DNA of 64,000 nt from UMGS1590 sp900552455 (GCA_963931105.1 OZ007004.1:1736001-1800000); one strand, 5' to 3'; counted from the first letter of the stretch, positions 24,801-33,626 are shown. The notes: generated from the letters alone by a model not told the origin. Numbers and translations are program-made.

Positions 24801-24925
24801 ACGTGCTGATAACGCAGTATGAACGGCAAAGGGCCGAACGTTTTGGTGCGTTCGGTCCTTTTCTGCAGGTGGCGAAGATGCGCTTCAGCATGCGCTCGGT
24901 GAATAGAGCGGACATTTGTCCACCA

Positions 24926-25015
24926 GAGTTAGAGAGAGAGTTAGAGTAAGAGTAAGAGATAGAGCTAGAGTGAGAGCGAGAGATAGAGTGAGAGATAGAG
25001 TGAGAGATAGAGCGA
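24926..25015 (+). repeat. hexamer array B, GAGNNA x15
   Basis: Fifteen consecutive hexamers all obey GAGNNA, without any insertion or deletion; the two N positions vary (TT, AG, TA, AT, CT, TG, CG). Constant and variable positions alternate in strict period 6 over 90 bases. Confidence 0.9.
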
Positions 25016-25134
25016 GCGCCAATGGCGCGGCGCCCCCCACGCGCGCATTTTGGCTGATTTTTTCAAGTTCAAAAGATCCTGGTGACGAAAAAGCAAATGG
25101 TTTTTTAGGTTTTTCGAAAAAAGCAAAAAAAGCA

Positions 25135-25188
25135 GTAAAAGTAATAGGTGATGTTATAGTCAATGGTATTGTTAAAGTAAATGGAATA
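25135..25188 (+). repeat. period-6 array C, GNNNNN x9
   Basis: Nine hexamers each begin with G, mostly GT (GTAAAA, GTAATA, GGTGAT, GTTATA and so on). Weaker than arrays A and B. It abuts element copy D2. Confidence 0.55.
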
Positions 25189-25289
25189 TACCCCTATTGT
25201 TCACGGAGCGCTGCCATGCGCGGTGCAAATGCTTGCGCGGCAGCGGCTTTCTGCGCAGCTGTCGCTGCACCATGGGCGCATTTTTCGCC
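25189..25289 (+). repeat. duplicated ~100-bp element, copy D2
   Basis: Second copy of the element at 24699-24800, in the same orientation and again immediately after a period-6 array. Confidence 0.75.
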
Positions 25290-25648
25290 AGGGATTTCCA
25301 GCAAATCTCGCTGGCGCGGAGAACCAGCTGATGCCAGCTCAGAAAATGTGCGGCGAGTGTGGCGGATCAGGCGATTTTTTGCCCGAAAGAAAAAATGGGG
25401 GTGGATCTCAAATACACAAATCACGCTGAGCACGTCTAAAATCGTCGCAGCGCGACGGAAGGAGTGTGAATGGTATCCTGGTTCCTTCAGAACGATTTCC
25501 CAGCGTTAAAACGCAAATCTGCGCGTTTCCGCGGAGCTGAGCGTGAGCGTTCCGCTGATATTCCTGGCGGAGGATGGCGCAAAAGCTGCGCCCAGCGCGC
25601 GCTGTGGCCGCTTGCGGCGGTCATTTTTCATTTCTCGAAAAACAATCC

Positions 25649-25677
25649 TTGACAGACGCGGGTCTGTATTGTATGCT
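25649..25677 (+). promoter_or_regulatory. promoter of GntR/ABC operon
   Basis: TTGACA at 25649-25654 and TATGCT at 25672-25677, 17-bp spacer. Confidence 0.8.
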
Positions 25678-25688
25678 TTAGGTGTGGT

Positions 25689-25712
25689 AGTTAGTTAGTC
25701 GAGTAACTAACT
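25689..25712 (+). promoter_or_regulatory. operator for YtrA-type GntR regulator
   Basis: A perfect 9-bp inverted repeat, AGTTAGTTA and TAACTAACT, with a 6-bp spacer, located 12 bases after the -10 element. Its position fits autorepression by the GntR protein encoded next. Confidence 0.7.
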
Positions 25713-25736
25713 GGCAAACGACAAGGAGGTGGGCGC

Positions 25737-26114
25737 ATGACGATCGATCCGACAAGTGAAAAGCCGATCTTTCTCCAGATTGCGGAGCAGTTGGAGGATG
25801 CGATCTTTACGGGGATCTATCCGGAAGGCGAGAAGGTGCCGTCGACGAATGAGATTGCGGCGCTTCTGGCGATCAATCCGCACACGGTGCTGAAGGGGAT
25901 GAATCTGTTGGTGGACGAAGGCATTATCTACAAAAAACGCGGCCTGGGCATGTTCGTCAGTGACGGTGCTGTGGCTGTGATCCAGAAAAAGCGGCAGGCG
26001 CAGTTTTACGAGCGCTACATTGAGCCGCTTGTTGTTGAAGCAGAGAAGCTGGCGGTGACGAAGGACGAGGTCATCGCGCTGATCGAGAGGGGGTACAACC
26101 ATGAACGGGATTGA
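25737..26114 (+). CDS. GntR family regulator, YtrA subfamily
   Basis: 125 residues: an N-terminal winged helix (PIFLQIAEQLEDAIFTGIYPEGEKVPSTNEIAALLAINPHTVLKGMNLL) and a short C-terminal helical tail, the layout of YtrA regulators, which usually control an adjacent ABC transporter. AAGGAGGTG precedes the ATG. Its 3' end overlaps the ABC ATPase gene by 14 bp, and the operator lies in its own leader. Confidence 0.88.
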   Translation: MTIDPTSEKPIFLQIAEQLEDAIFTGIYPEGEKVPSTNEIAALLAINPHTVLKGMNLLVDEGIIYKKRGLGMFVSDGAVAVIQKKRQAQFYERYIEPLVVEAEKLAVTKDEVIALIERGYNHERD

Positions 26115-26976
26115 GATCAAAAACGTATCGAAGCAGTACAAAAATGTGGCGGCACTGGACGACGTGACGCTCACCTTTGCGCCGGGGAAGATCTACGGCC
26201 TCCTGGGCCGCAATGGCGCGGGGAAGACGACGCTGTTGAACATCATCGCGAGCCGCATTTTCGCAAGCGGCGGCACGGTGACGATCGATGGTGAAAACGC
26301 GGTGGAGAATATGCGCGTGCACGACAAGATTTTTTGCATGAGTGAGCAGGATCTCTACAGTCCAGCGCTGAAGGTGCGCGATCATTTCAAGTGGACGGCG
26401 CGCTTTTACGAGGGGTTTGACATCGAGCGGGCGCACGAGATTGCAGCGCTCTTTGGGCTGGACGAGGGCAAGCGCTTCAAGGCGCTGTCCAAGGGCTATC
26501 AGTCGATCTTTAAGCTGACGATCGCGCTGGCGCTGGATGTGCCCTATGTGATCTTCGACGAGCCGGTGCTGGGGCTGGACGCAAACAATCGCGAGCTTTT
26601 TTACAAGCTGCTTTTGGAAAAATACGAGCGCGAGGGGAACACGCTGATTTTGGCCACGCACCTGATCGAGGAGGTGGCGAATCTGATCGAAGAGGTGGTG
26701 CTCATTGACCACGGCAAAGTGCTCTTATCCGAGAATGTGGAAGTGCTCTTATCCCAGGGCTACACGGTGAGCGGATTTGCCAGCGATGTGGACCTTTACT
26801 GCGCGGACAAGCGTGTGATCGGCGTGGACAATCTCGGCGAGCTGAAGCTGGCCTATGTCCTCGGCGAACGGACACCGGCGCCGGAGGGGGTGAATTTGCA
26901 GTTCACCTCGCTGAATCTGCAGAAGCTCTTTGTCAAGCTGACTGAAGCGGAGGAGGGAGAACAATGGGCAAGCTGA
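26101..26976 (+). CDS. ABC transporter ATP-binding protein
   Basis: 291 residues: Walker A GRNGAGKTT near 37, Walker B YVIFDEPVLGLD, H-loop ATHLIEE. The signature is LSKGYQSIF rather than LSGGQ, as in several YtrB/BcrA-like ATPases paired with GntR regulators. It works with the two membrane proteins that follow, overlapping the first by 13 bp. Likely drug or cell-envelope peptide export, by family only. Confidence 0.85.
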   Translation: MNGIEIKNVSKQYKNVAALDDVTLTFAPGKIYGLLGRNGAGKTTLLNIIASRIFASGGTVTIDGENAVENMRVHDKIFCMSEQDLYSPALKVRDHFKWTARFYEGFDIERAHEIAALFGLDEGKRFKALSKGYQSIFKLTIALALDVPYVIFDEPVLGLDANNRELFYKLLLEKYEREGNTLILATHLIEEVANLIEEVVLIDHGKVLLSENVEVLLSQGYTVSGFASDVDLYCADKRVIGVDNLGELKLAYVLGERTPAPEGVNLQFTSLNLQKLFVKLTEAEEGEQWAS

Positions 26977-27701
26977 GAGAGGTGGTGCGTTTTGAGATCG
27001 CGACGGCGTTGCGCTATCTGGTGATCTTTTATCTGATCCAATACAGCGTGGTGGCGGTGACGCTCTTTCTGACGTGGCTGGGGCGCGGCAGTCTCGACCA
27101 TCCGTATTTTGCGGCGCTGGAGACCTGCGCGATGATCTTTGTGTTCATCTTCGGCGCGCTCGGATTTTGCGAGGATTTCAAGATGCTCCTGCAAAACGGT
27201 TTCACCAGACGCGTGCATTTCGTGGCGGCACTCGTGCTCTTTGTGGTCACAGCAATGCTTTTGGCGCTGGTCGACACGCTGGCTGCGCGCGGCATCGAGG
27301 CGGTGGCCCACGGCTACTGGTCGCTTTTTACGGCGATCTATGGGCCGAATCAGGCGCTGGCGCTGCAATTTCTCTGGCGCTTCGGTGTGTATCTGGTGCT
27401 GGCCTGCGCAGGCTACTTCTGCGCGCTCGTCGTGGCGCGGCTGGGGACGAAGCGCACGATCTTTCTTGGGATCGTGCTCTGGTGCATGGGCGTGCTGGCG
27501 CTGCCGACGCTTTATGTGGAGCTGTTGCCGGATGCGTGGCGTTACAGCTTTGGCACGCAGGTGAACACGGCGCTTCTGCACTGTGCTGGCTTTACGGCAG
27601 AGGGCGTGCAGTTGGCCTGGCCGATCGTTTCGCTGACTGTGCTTGCGGCTTTTGGTTTTGCGGCCTGCTTTGCGCTGCTGCGCCGTGCGCCGCTGCGATG
27701 A
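26964..27701 (+). CDS. ABC-2-like membrane permease
   Basis: 245 residues with about six hydrophobic segments. No family motif beyond the overall topology; the segment FCEDFKMLLQNGFTRR is echoed in the next gene product (MSENYRYFKQNGFTRR), so the two are paralogous subunits. Coupled to the ATPase gene by overlap. Confidence 0.75.
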   Translation: MGKLREVVRFEIATALRYLVIFYLIQYSVVAVTLFLTWLGRGSLDHPYFAALETCAMIFVFIFGALGFCEDFKMLLQNGFTRRVHFVAALVLFVVTAMLLALVDTLAARGIEAVAHGYWSLFTAIYGPNQALALQFLWRFGVYLVLACAGYFCALVVARLGTKRTIFLGIVLWCMGVLALPTLYVELLPDAWRYSFGTQVNTALLHCAGFTAEGVQLAWPIVSLTVLAAFGFAACFALLRRAPLR

Positions 27702-27715
27702 GAGGAGGAAGAACG

Positions 27716-28447
27716 ATGAGAACGATGCGCGCACTTTTCAGGTACGAAGCGCAGAACACGCTGAAAATGGTGGCGAGCTTTTACGGCGCGATGTTTGGCA
27801 CGATGGCGGTGATGCTCCTGATCGTTCAGGGGCTCACCGGCGAGGCGATCTTCACCAGCGTGCCGGGGTTTGACTTCTTGGCCGTTGTGCTGGGCATTGT
27901 CGTTGGCGCGGTGGCGATGTCGGAAAACTATCGCTATTTCAAGCAGAACGGCTTCACGCGTCGGGCGATCCTTGCCGGCGATCTCTTTGGCTTTGCATTT
28001 GGCGCGGTGATGATGGCGACGGTTGGCACCTTTGCGCCGGCTGTGGTGCGGCTTTTCATCCCGGGCTATCTCTCGGCGATCGGGCATATGTATGGCAGCG
28101 AGACGAGTGCGCTCGCCAGCTGGGCGCTGCTCTTCTTTAGCTATCTCTGTCTGGCGAGCGGAGCGTACTTCATCGGGGCGCTCACGCTGCGCCTGGGCAA
28201 GCGGCGGGCGCTTGTCGTGGGGATTGTGGTTTTCCTCCTGGTGATGGTCGTGGGTCCGGCGATCTTCGCTTTTCGCGGACCGGCGCTCGCCCTCGGCCGC
28301 GTGACCGACGGCTTTCTCAATTTCCTCGGCTTTTCAGCCGGCATGACGCCGCAGATCTGGCCTGCCGTCGCGACAGTGGCAGTGCTCAGCGCGGTCGCCA
28401 TCCTCCTCGTCTACGTTGTGATGCGCCGCTTCGAATGGCGCTGGTGA
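27716..28447 (+). CDS. ABC-2-like membrane permease, paralogue of the previous
   Basis: 243 residues with about six hydrophobic segments and the shared motif SENYRYFKQNGFTRRAIL. The ATG at 27716 follows AGAGGAGG; the open frame extends far upstream inside the previous gene but without support. Probably forms a heterodimeric channel with the previous protein. Confidence 0.75.
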   Translation: MRTMRALFRYEAQNTLKMVASFYGAMFGTMAVMLLIVQGLTGEAIFTSVPGFDFLAVVLGIVVGAVAMSENYRYFKQNGFTRRAILAGDLFGFAFGAVMMATVGTFAPAVVRLFIPGYLSAIGHMYGSETSALASWALLFFSYLCLASGAYFIGALTLRLGKRRALVVGIVVFLLVMVVGPAIFAFRGPALALGRVTDGFLNFLGFSAGMTPQIWPAVATVAVLSAVAILLVYVVMRRFEWRW

Positions 28448-28452
28448 AATGA

Positions 28453-28485
28453 TAGCGGTTCCGTTTTTGCGGAGCCGCTTTTGTG
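28453..28485 (+). terminator. terminator of GntR/ABC operon
   Basis: AGCGGTTCCG pairs with CGGAGCCGCT (one G-U pair), followed by TTTTG. Confidence 0.7.
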
Positions 28486-28492
28486 GTATAAT
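28484..28492 (+). promoter_or_regulatory. extended -10 promoter of two-component genes
   Basis: TGGTATAAT, a consensus -10 with an upstream TG; no clear -35, part of the region being the terminator. Confidence 0.6.
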
Positions 28493-28520
28493 GGGGAAAA
28501 ACGAAACGGAGGTGGACGAG

Positions 28521-29240
28521 ATGATCCGACTGGCGATCTGTGACGACGATGCGCAGGCGGTGGACGCGCATCGTGCATTGGCAGAAAGGGCGCTGGCGCG
28601 TGGCGGCTATGCGGTGACGGTGGAGATCAATAAAAAAAGCGAGAGCCTCTTGGCGGATATCTGCGAGGACGGGCGGGTGTTTGACCTGATCCTTCTGGAT
28701 ATCGAGATGCCGGGGCTGGACGGCATGGCGCTGGTCGAGCGCATCGCGCCGCTCTTGCCGCAGGTGCGGGTGATCTTTATCACGAGCCATCGCGAGTACG
28801 CGATCGACGCCTACGCGCTGAACATCTTCCGCTATGTGCCGAAGGACGAGCTGGAAAAACGCCTGCCTCAGGCCATTCTCGATGCGGCGAAGCTTGTCGC
28901 CCTGGAGGATGGCAAAAGCTACACGATCCAGACTGCCCACCGCCTGGAAAAGCTGCCGCTGCGCGAGATTCTTTACATCGCGCGCGAGGGGAAGAATGTC
29001 TGCTTCCTCACAGCGCAGGGCGCGCATCTTGAGCGCACGAGCCTCGGCGCGGTGGCAGAAAAACTGGACGATCCTGCGTTTGTGTACATCGACCGCGGCA
29101 TGATCGTCAATTTTGTGCATGTGATGGCGGTGAAGGAGGGCTTCGCTGAACTCGATAACGGCCAGCGTCTGCCCATCAGCCGCGGACATCTGGCAGAGGT
29201 GAAGGCGCAGCTTGCCGCCTATTGGGGGGCACTCTTATGA
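28521..29240 (+). CDS. LytTR family response regulator
   Basis: 239 residues. The receiver domain (LAICDDDAQ with the acidic pocket, phospho-acceptor Asp in LILLDIEMPGLDG, FITSH with the conserved threonine) is followed by a LytTR DNA-binding domain (ILYIAREGKNVCFLTAQG, FVYIDRGMIVNFVHV). Start at 28521 after GGAGGTG. It is coupled to the histidine kinase gene by ATGA, an AgrA/AgrC-like arrangement. Confidence 0.88.
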   Translation: MIRLAICDDDAQAVDAHRALAERALARGGYAVTVEINKKSESLLADICEDGRVFDLILLDIEMPGLDGMALVERIAPLLPQVRVIFITSHREYAIDAYALNIFRYVPKDELEKRLPQAILDAAKLVALEDGKSYTIQTAHRLEKLPLREILYIAREGKNVCFLTAQGAHLERTSLGAVAEKLDDPAFVYIDRGMIVNFVHVMAVKEGFAELDNGQRLPISRGHLAEVKAQLAAYWGALL

Positions 29241-30481
29241 TCGGCGTGGAAATCTCAGTGCTCTTATCGGCGATTTTAAGAGCACTTTTGGGACTGTATC
29301 TGACTGCGCGCCTGCTCGGAAAATGCGAGCACTTTTCGCCGCGCTGCGCGTTGGTGGGCGTGGCGGCGCTGGGTGCGCTCGCATTTGGCTGGCCGAACCC
29401 GGCGCAGATGATGCTCGAGGTGGCGGCGATGGCGCTTTGTGCAGCGTGGCTCCTGGGCTGCGACGGGCGCATGAGCCTCTTTGTTGCGACGTTTTACGAG
29501 ATCGCACTGGCGCTCTGGAGCTTTCTTGCGGCAGCCTGGTTGGGCGTGGCTTTCTCAGATGCGGCCTTTCTCGATGGCGCAAGTGCTCAGGCGCAGGCGG
29601 CGCTCTGGCTTGTGCATGGTCTGGCGCTGGTGCTCGTGCTGATCTTCCGCAGCAGGACGCTGCCGCGCGCGCTGGCGATGAAGGGATTCGCTGCGTTTTT
29701 CCTTGTGAGCTTGCTGGCGCTGATCTCTCTCGAGGAGCAGCACAGGCTGGCGATTCCTGCGGATGCGACGGAACTCCAGCTGATGCTCACGCTCATCCTG
29801 ATGATCGGCGTGCTCGTTTACAACCTGCGCAGCCAGCTCGACACCGAGCGCGAGCTTGCAGAATTGCGCGCAGCGCAGGCCGAAAGCGCCGAACGGGAGC
29901 AGCGGCGGATCGCCGAGACCTACGAAGCGAACGCCAAGCTTTTCCACGATCTGCACAACCATCTCAGCGTGCTGCGTCGTTTGCTGGCGCAGGATAAGAG
30001 CGCCGAGGCGGTGGCGTATCTCGACAGCCTGCAGGCGCCGCTGTCAGCGCTGACCGAGCGCGTCTGGACCGGCGACGAGATCGTGGATGTGCTGATCGCA
30101 AGCAAGGCGCAGGCGGCTGAGGCAGCAGGCATCCGTTTCACAGCAGAGGTGGAATTTCCGGCGCATAGCAATCTGCGCGGCGCCGATCTCTGCGCGATCC
30201 TCGGCAACCTCCTCGACAACGCCCTCGAGGCTGCAGCGCAGACCGACGCGCGCTGGTTGCGGCTGGTGATGCAGCGCATCGGCAGGACGCTTGTGATCAA
30301 GGTGGAAAACAGCGCCCATCCGCCGCAGGAAAATTGTGCCACGACGAAATCCGGCGACCTCCACGGCTGGGGCCTGGCAAGCGCACGCACAGCCGCTGCC
30401 CGCTACGACGGCGTCGTGCAGACAAGCTATGCTGATGGCGTTTTCACAGCAGTGGCGACCCTTTCTTTTGAGGCAATCTGA
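29237..30481 (+). CDS. sensor histidine kinase, AgrC/GHKL type
   Basis: 414 residues. The N-terminal 200 residues have about six membrane helices, then a coiled linker, the phospho-acceptor motif FHDLHNHLSVL (second His) and a GHKL ATPase domain with the N-box ILGNLLDNALEAA and the G-box HGWGLASAR. The ATG at 29237 overlaps the regulator stop. This type usually senses peptides or envelope stress; no precursor peptide gene was recognised, although a small membrane-protein gene lies downstream. Confidence 0.85.
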   Translation: MIGVEISVLLSAILRALLGLYLTARLLGKCEHFSPRCALVGVAALGALAFGWPNPAQMMLEVAAMALCAAWLLGCDGRMSLFVATFYEIALALWSFLAAAWLGVAFSDAAFLDGASAQAQAALWLVHGLALVLVLIFRSRTLPRALAMKGFAAFFLVSLLALISLEEQHRLAIPADATELQLMLTLILMIGVLVYNLRSQLDTERELAELRAAQAESAEREQRRIAETYEANAKLFHDLHNHLSVLRRLLAQDKSAEAVAYLDSLQAPLSALTERVWTGDEIVDVLIASKAQAAEAAGIRFTAEVEFPAHSNLRGADLCAILGNLLDNALEAAAQTDARWLRLVMQRIGRTLVIKVENSAHPPQENCATTKSGDLHGWGLASARTAAARYDGVVQTSYADGVFTAVATLSFEAI

Positions 30482-30507
30482 CCACGCCCATTCGCGACGT
30501 GGTTTTT
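30481..30507 (+). terminator. terminator after histidine kinase gene
   Basis: ACCACG pairs with CGTGGT, then TTTT; it starts at the stop codon. Confidence 0.6.
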
Positions 30508-30613
30508 CGCGCCCAAAAACCGACCATTCGCGGACATTTCCGCAGGGCGCACGCAGATCGTGTAGGATAGAGACAGGATAAAGCAACGATGATCCACAAA
30601 GGAGGAAACGATC

Positions 30614-30784
30614 ATGCGTCACTATTATTTTCGTCTCGTTATGGGCTTTGTATTTCTTGCCTGTCTCATTTTCAGCGCTGTGACAATGAATGTCAGCGGC
30701 GTCGTACTTTTCATTTTCATGAGCGCAGCCATGTTTTACGGCGCTTACACAGCGTGGAAGTCGGGCGGCGGCGATCAGTCATGA
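30614..30784 (+). CDS. small membrane protein (56 residues)
   Basis: Frame beginning MRHYYFRLVMGFVFLACLIF and ending TAWKSGGGDQS, with two hydrophobic segments and a strong ribosome binding site (AAAGGAGG). Its TGA overlaps the ATG of the ABC ATPase gene, so it is the first gene of that operon. It is not recognised; it could be a small subunit of the transporter or a leader for coupled translation. Confidence 0.7.
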   Translation: MRHYYFRLVMGFVFLACLIFSAVTMNVSGVVLFIFMSAAMFYGAYTAWKSGGGDQS

Positions 30785-31479
30785 GCGCGCTCGAGATCCA
30801 GGGATTGTCTGCCTGGTACGCACCGGAGCATCCTGTGCTCAAGGACTGCACGTTCTCCCTCGGGGAGCACGAGGTCGTCGGCCTCATCGGGCTTAACGGC
30901 GCCGGTAAGACCACGCTCCTGAATGTGCTCAGCGGGCTGCACGCAGATTTTTCCATCGCTCGTGCGGCGTTCGACGGCGCAGCGGTGCAGTTTCGCGATC
31001 CCGCGTTCAAACGCGCGCGCTACACCGTCTTCGCCGAGGACGCCGCCTTCGGCTATTTCAGCTTCCGTGAATATCTCACCTTTGCAGCCCGCTCTTATGC
31101 CCAGCCGCTGCCGGATGTGGACGCCCTCGTCCGTGGATTTCATTTCGCCGACTATGCCGAAACGCCGATCCGCGAGCTATCCACAGGCAATCGCAAGAAA
31201 GCCTTTCTCATCACCGCATTTGCGCTGCGCCCGCCGCTGCTCCTGCTGGACGAGCCGGTGAACGGGCTCGATTTTCAGAGCACCGAATTTCTCTATACGT
31301 GTATGAACAACTACCGCAGCCAGGGCACGCTGCTCTTTTCGTCGCACGTGCTCGAAAGCATCACCCTCACAGCTGATCGTGTGCTCATTCTTGAAAACGG
31401 GCGCATCAGCCAAACATTCAGCAGCGGCGAGATCGATGCGCAGGCGATCCGGGAGGCGACGCGCGATGACAACGTTTGA
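30781..31479 (+). CDS. ABC transporter ATP-binding protein
   Basis: 232 residues: Walker A GLNGAGKTT near 39, signature LSTGNRKKA (degenerate), Walker B LLLLDEPVNGLD, H-loop SSHVLES. The ATG at 30781 overlaps the stop of the small membrane-protein gene; the longer frame from 30589 overlaps that gene entirely. It pairs with the permease encoded next, probably exporting a peptide or drug. Confidence 0.85.
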   Translation: MSALEIQGLSAWYAPEHPVLKDCTFSLGEHEVVGLIGLNGAGKTTLLNVLSGLHADFSIARAAFDGAAVQFRDPAFKRARYTVFAEDAAFGYFSFREYLTFAARSYAQPLPDVDALVRGFHFADYAETPIRELSTGNRKKAFLITAFALRPPLLLLDEPVNGLDFQSTEFLYTCMNNYRSQGTLLFSSHVLESITLTADRVLILENGRISQTFSSGEIDAQAIREATRDDNV

Positions 31480-32668
31480 TTATTTTCTGCGCAAATACTT
31501 CGGTGCGCGGGGGAAGCGCCTTGTGCGCACCCTCGTCGTCTGCGCCGTCGTCTATGGCGGCCTGACTGCGACAGAGTGGCGCGTCGCTATTTCGCCCTTC
31601 GTGCTCTGCCTGATGACCAGCGTGTTCAGCGGCGGCGCCATGCTCCGCGCCCTTGCTGCAGCGGATGGGCAGACCGAGCTGCGCCATCTGCTCATGCTCC
31701 CGGAAAATGCGTGCGACATTGTGCGTGGCTATATCGGCGCGCTGGCGCTCTACACCCTCGCCACGAAAACCTTGCCGCTTCTGTCGCTCTTGTTTGCTGT
31801 CAGCCGCTGGAGCGCGCAAACACTCTGCAGCGTCGTTTTCTGCGCGCTTTGCAGCGTGCTGCTTGCGGCGCTTTTTCGCAGCGGTCTGCGCTGGCTCGCC
31901 ATGCTCTGGACGCTCGCGCTTCTCGTTGTGCTCCGCCTTTGCGCAGGAGCGCGCGTGCTCCTGCCGCTGCTTGCGCTTTCTGCAGCCGCGGCTCTGATCC
32001 TGCTTGCGCGCGCAGATGCCTGGGCTTTTCTGCGCGCCACAGCGCCCAGCAGCCGCTCCGGAAAACACGCACAGCATTTTCTCATGCTCCGCTATTTCCT
32101 GCGCCATCTCTTCACCCACAGAAATTATCTCGTCAACACCGCCGGGCTCTGGCTCGTCGCTGCCGCGCTGCCGTTTTTCTTCGCCAGCTTCGCCCGCGAG
32201 ATTTTCGTCGCGCCCCTCGGCTTCGCCATCCTCACCCTCAACACCCCGCTCAGCGTTCTGCTTTCCGCAGATCCCGCCCTCGACCGCGCCGTGCGCATGC
32301 TCCCCGGCAGCGTCAGGCTGTTCTGCCTGCCCTATGTCGTTCTGCTCGCCAGCGCAAATCTCCTCGCCGACACCGTTTTTCTCATCAGCTGGGCCCTCAC
32401 CATCGGCCCCATTACGCCACAAATGCTCGCCGCAGCCCTCTTCATCGCGCTGCAAAGCGCCCTCGCCGCCGTCTGGCTAGAATGGCAGCACCCCCTCAAA
32501 AACTGGCGCAGCGAAAGCGACCTCTGGCACCATCCCCGCAAATACCTCGTCCCCACCGTCCTGCTCCTCCTGGCAGCAGCCATCGGCAGCTGGCCGATCC
32601 TCCCGCTTTGCTGGATCGTTCTCGCGCTGGAGGTAGTGGTTGCTGGTCGTTGTTTGATGAGAGGATAA
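31466..32668 (+). CDS. ABC transporter membrane protein
   Basis: 400 residues with about ten hydrophobic segments and a soluble N-terminus (MTTFDYFLRKYFGARGKRLVR). No family assigned by motif; its role follows from overlapping the ATPase gene by 14 bp. The start at 31466 follows GGGAGG. Rich in Ala, Leu and Arg, in line with the high GC of this stretch. Confidence 0.75.
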   Translation: MTTFDYFLRKYFGARGKRLVRTLVVCAVVYGGLTATEWRVAISPFVLCLMTSVFSGGAMLRALAAADGQTELRHLLMLPENACDIVRGYIGALALYTLATKTLPLLSLLFAVSRWSAQTLCSVVFCALCSVLLAALFRSGLRWLAMLWTLALLVVLRLCAGARVLLPLLALSAAAALILLARADAWAFLRATAPSSRSGKHAQHFLMLRYFLRHLFTHRNYLVNTAGLWLVAAALPFFFASFAREIFVAPLGFAILTLNTPLSVLLSADPALDRAVRMLPGSVRLFCLPYVVLLASANLLADTVFLISWALTIGPITPQMLAAALFIALQSALAAVWLEWQHPLKNWRSESDLWHHPRKYLVPTVLLLLAAAIGSWPILPLCWIVLALEVVVAGRCLMRG

Positions 32669-32683
32669 TTCACAAATTTTCCC

Positions 32684-32714
32684 TTGACCCTCCTGTTGGG
32701 TCAGGGGGTATACT
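32684..32714 (+). promoter_or_regulatory. MerR-type promoter with 19-bp spacer
   Basis: TTGACC at 32684-32689 and TATACT at 32709-32714 are 19 bp apart, the overlong spacing that MerR activators correct by twisting DNA. The spacer carries an imperfect dyad (ACCCTCCTG / TCAGGGGGT). Confidence 0.8.
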
Positions 32715-32757
32715 GAACACATGATCCGGATCAAATCGTTACAGAGGAGGAAGAGCA

Positions 32758-33564
32758 ATGCTATCCATCGGAGAATTTTCGAAGATATGTCAGGTGAGCG
32801 TGAAGACGCTGCACCATTACGACAAGCTTGGGCTGCTTGTGCCGGCGCAGGTGGATGCGGAGACGGGCTATCGTTATTATGAAGCGGCACAGCTTGATCG
32901 CATGCTCCTGATCGCGCGTCTCAAGCGCTACGGATTTTCTCTGGCGGAGATTCGCAGTTTCCTCGATGCAGACGATGACGCAGAACAACTGACCAGGCTG
33001 CGGCAGCAGGAAACGATCCTGCAGCGCAGGGCGCAGGAGCAGGCGCGCATTCTCAGGGAGCTCTCGGCGCACCTAGTGAATTTTGAAAGGACAGGAGATA
33101 TCATGGATCATCTGAAACAGTATGAAGTCAGCATTGTCACAGCACCGCTGATCACGGCTTGCATGAGCCGTCAAGTCATGAGCATTGATGAATTTGGCTA
33201 CTATTATAGTGGCATCTTTGAACGCATCACACGCGACCATCTGACGCCAACGCATCACGTCGGCGCGGTGTATTATGACCAGGTCTTTGATCCGGCAGGC
33301 TCGGACATCGCGCTTTTTGTTGGCATCGAGGAAGCGGACCAGGCCGAGGGCACCATCGGCGGCCAGCGCTGTGCGCACGTGCTGCACAAGGGGGCGTATA
33401 GCACGTTGCCGGACGCCTATGCGGCCATCGTCCGTTGGTTCGAGGAAAACGGCTACACCTGGGACGGTGCGCCGTTTGAGATCTATGTCAAGGATCAGTT
33501 CAACAGCCGTTCGCCGGAGGAATGGGAAACGGCGATCTATTTTCCGATCAAAGAAAACGATTAA
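32758..33564 (+). CDS. MerR family regulator with GyrI-like effector domain (BmrR type)
   Basis: 268 residues: N-terminal MerR helix-turn-helix (LSIGEFSKICQVSVKTLHHY, GYRYYEAAQLDRMLLI), a coiled linker about 75-110, then a GyrI-like ligand pocket (SDIALFVGIE, HVLHKGAYSTLPDAYAAI, the ending EEWETAIYFPI). GAGGAGG precedes the ATG. It stands alone and has a MerR-type promoter, so it probably activates its own synthesis on binding a hydrophobic cation or drug. Confidence 0.9.
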   Translation: MLSIGEFSKICQVSVKTLHHYDKLGLLVPAQVDAETGYRYYEAAQLDRMLLIARLKRYGFSLAEIRSFLDADDDAEQLTRLRQQETILQRRAQEQARILRELSAHLVNFERTGDIMDHLKQYEVSIVTAPLITACMSRQVMSIDEFGYYYSGIFERITRDHLTPTHHVGAVYYDQVFDPAGSDIALFVGIEEADQAEGTIGGQRCAHVLHKGAYSTLPDAYAAIVRWFEENGYTWDGAPFEIYVKDQFNSRSPEEWETAIYFPIKEND

Positions 33565-33571
33565 ACGCAGA

Positions 33572-33604
33572 ATGCCCGCTCACAAATCTGTGAGCGGGCA
33601 TTTT
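33572..33604 (+). terminator. bidirectional terminator
   Basis: AATGCCCGCTCACA pairs with TGTGAGCGGGCATT around AATC, with T on the plus side; it lies between convergent genes. Confidence 0.85.
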
Positions 33605-33626
33605 CATGTCGTATGTCTGTCGTTGA

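Larger units (their letters stand above)
24447..25648. other. 1.2-kb gene-free stretch with repeat arrays
   Basis: No convincing gene. It carries three arrays with a 6-base period and two copies of a roughly 100-bp element, listed separately, plus small direct repeats around 24615-24658 (CCCTAAAGCA then CCCTTAAGCA). Open frames here are low-complexity translations of the arrays. Confidence 0.6.

Noticed and set aside
24661..25188. Possible CRISPR array
   Set aside because: Units are 6 bases with no spacers, and no cas gene is present in the window.
24916..25509. 197-codon frame with Arg-Val-Arg-Asp repeats
   Set aside because: It is the direct translation of hexamer array B and later repeats; no ribosome binding site and no domain.
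27074..27715. Upstream extension of the second ABC-2 permease
   Set aside because: The extension overlaps the preceding permease gene in another frame; ATG 27716 has a strong ribosome binding site.
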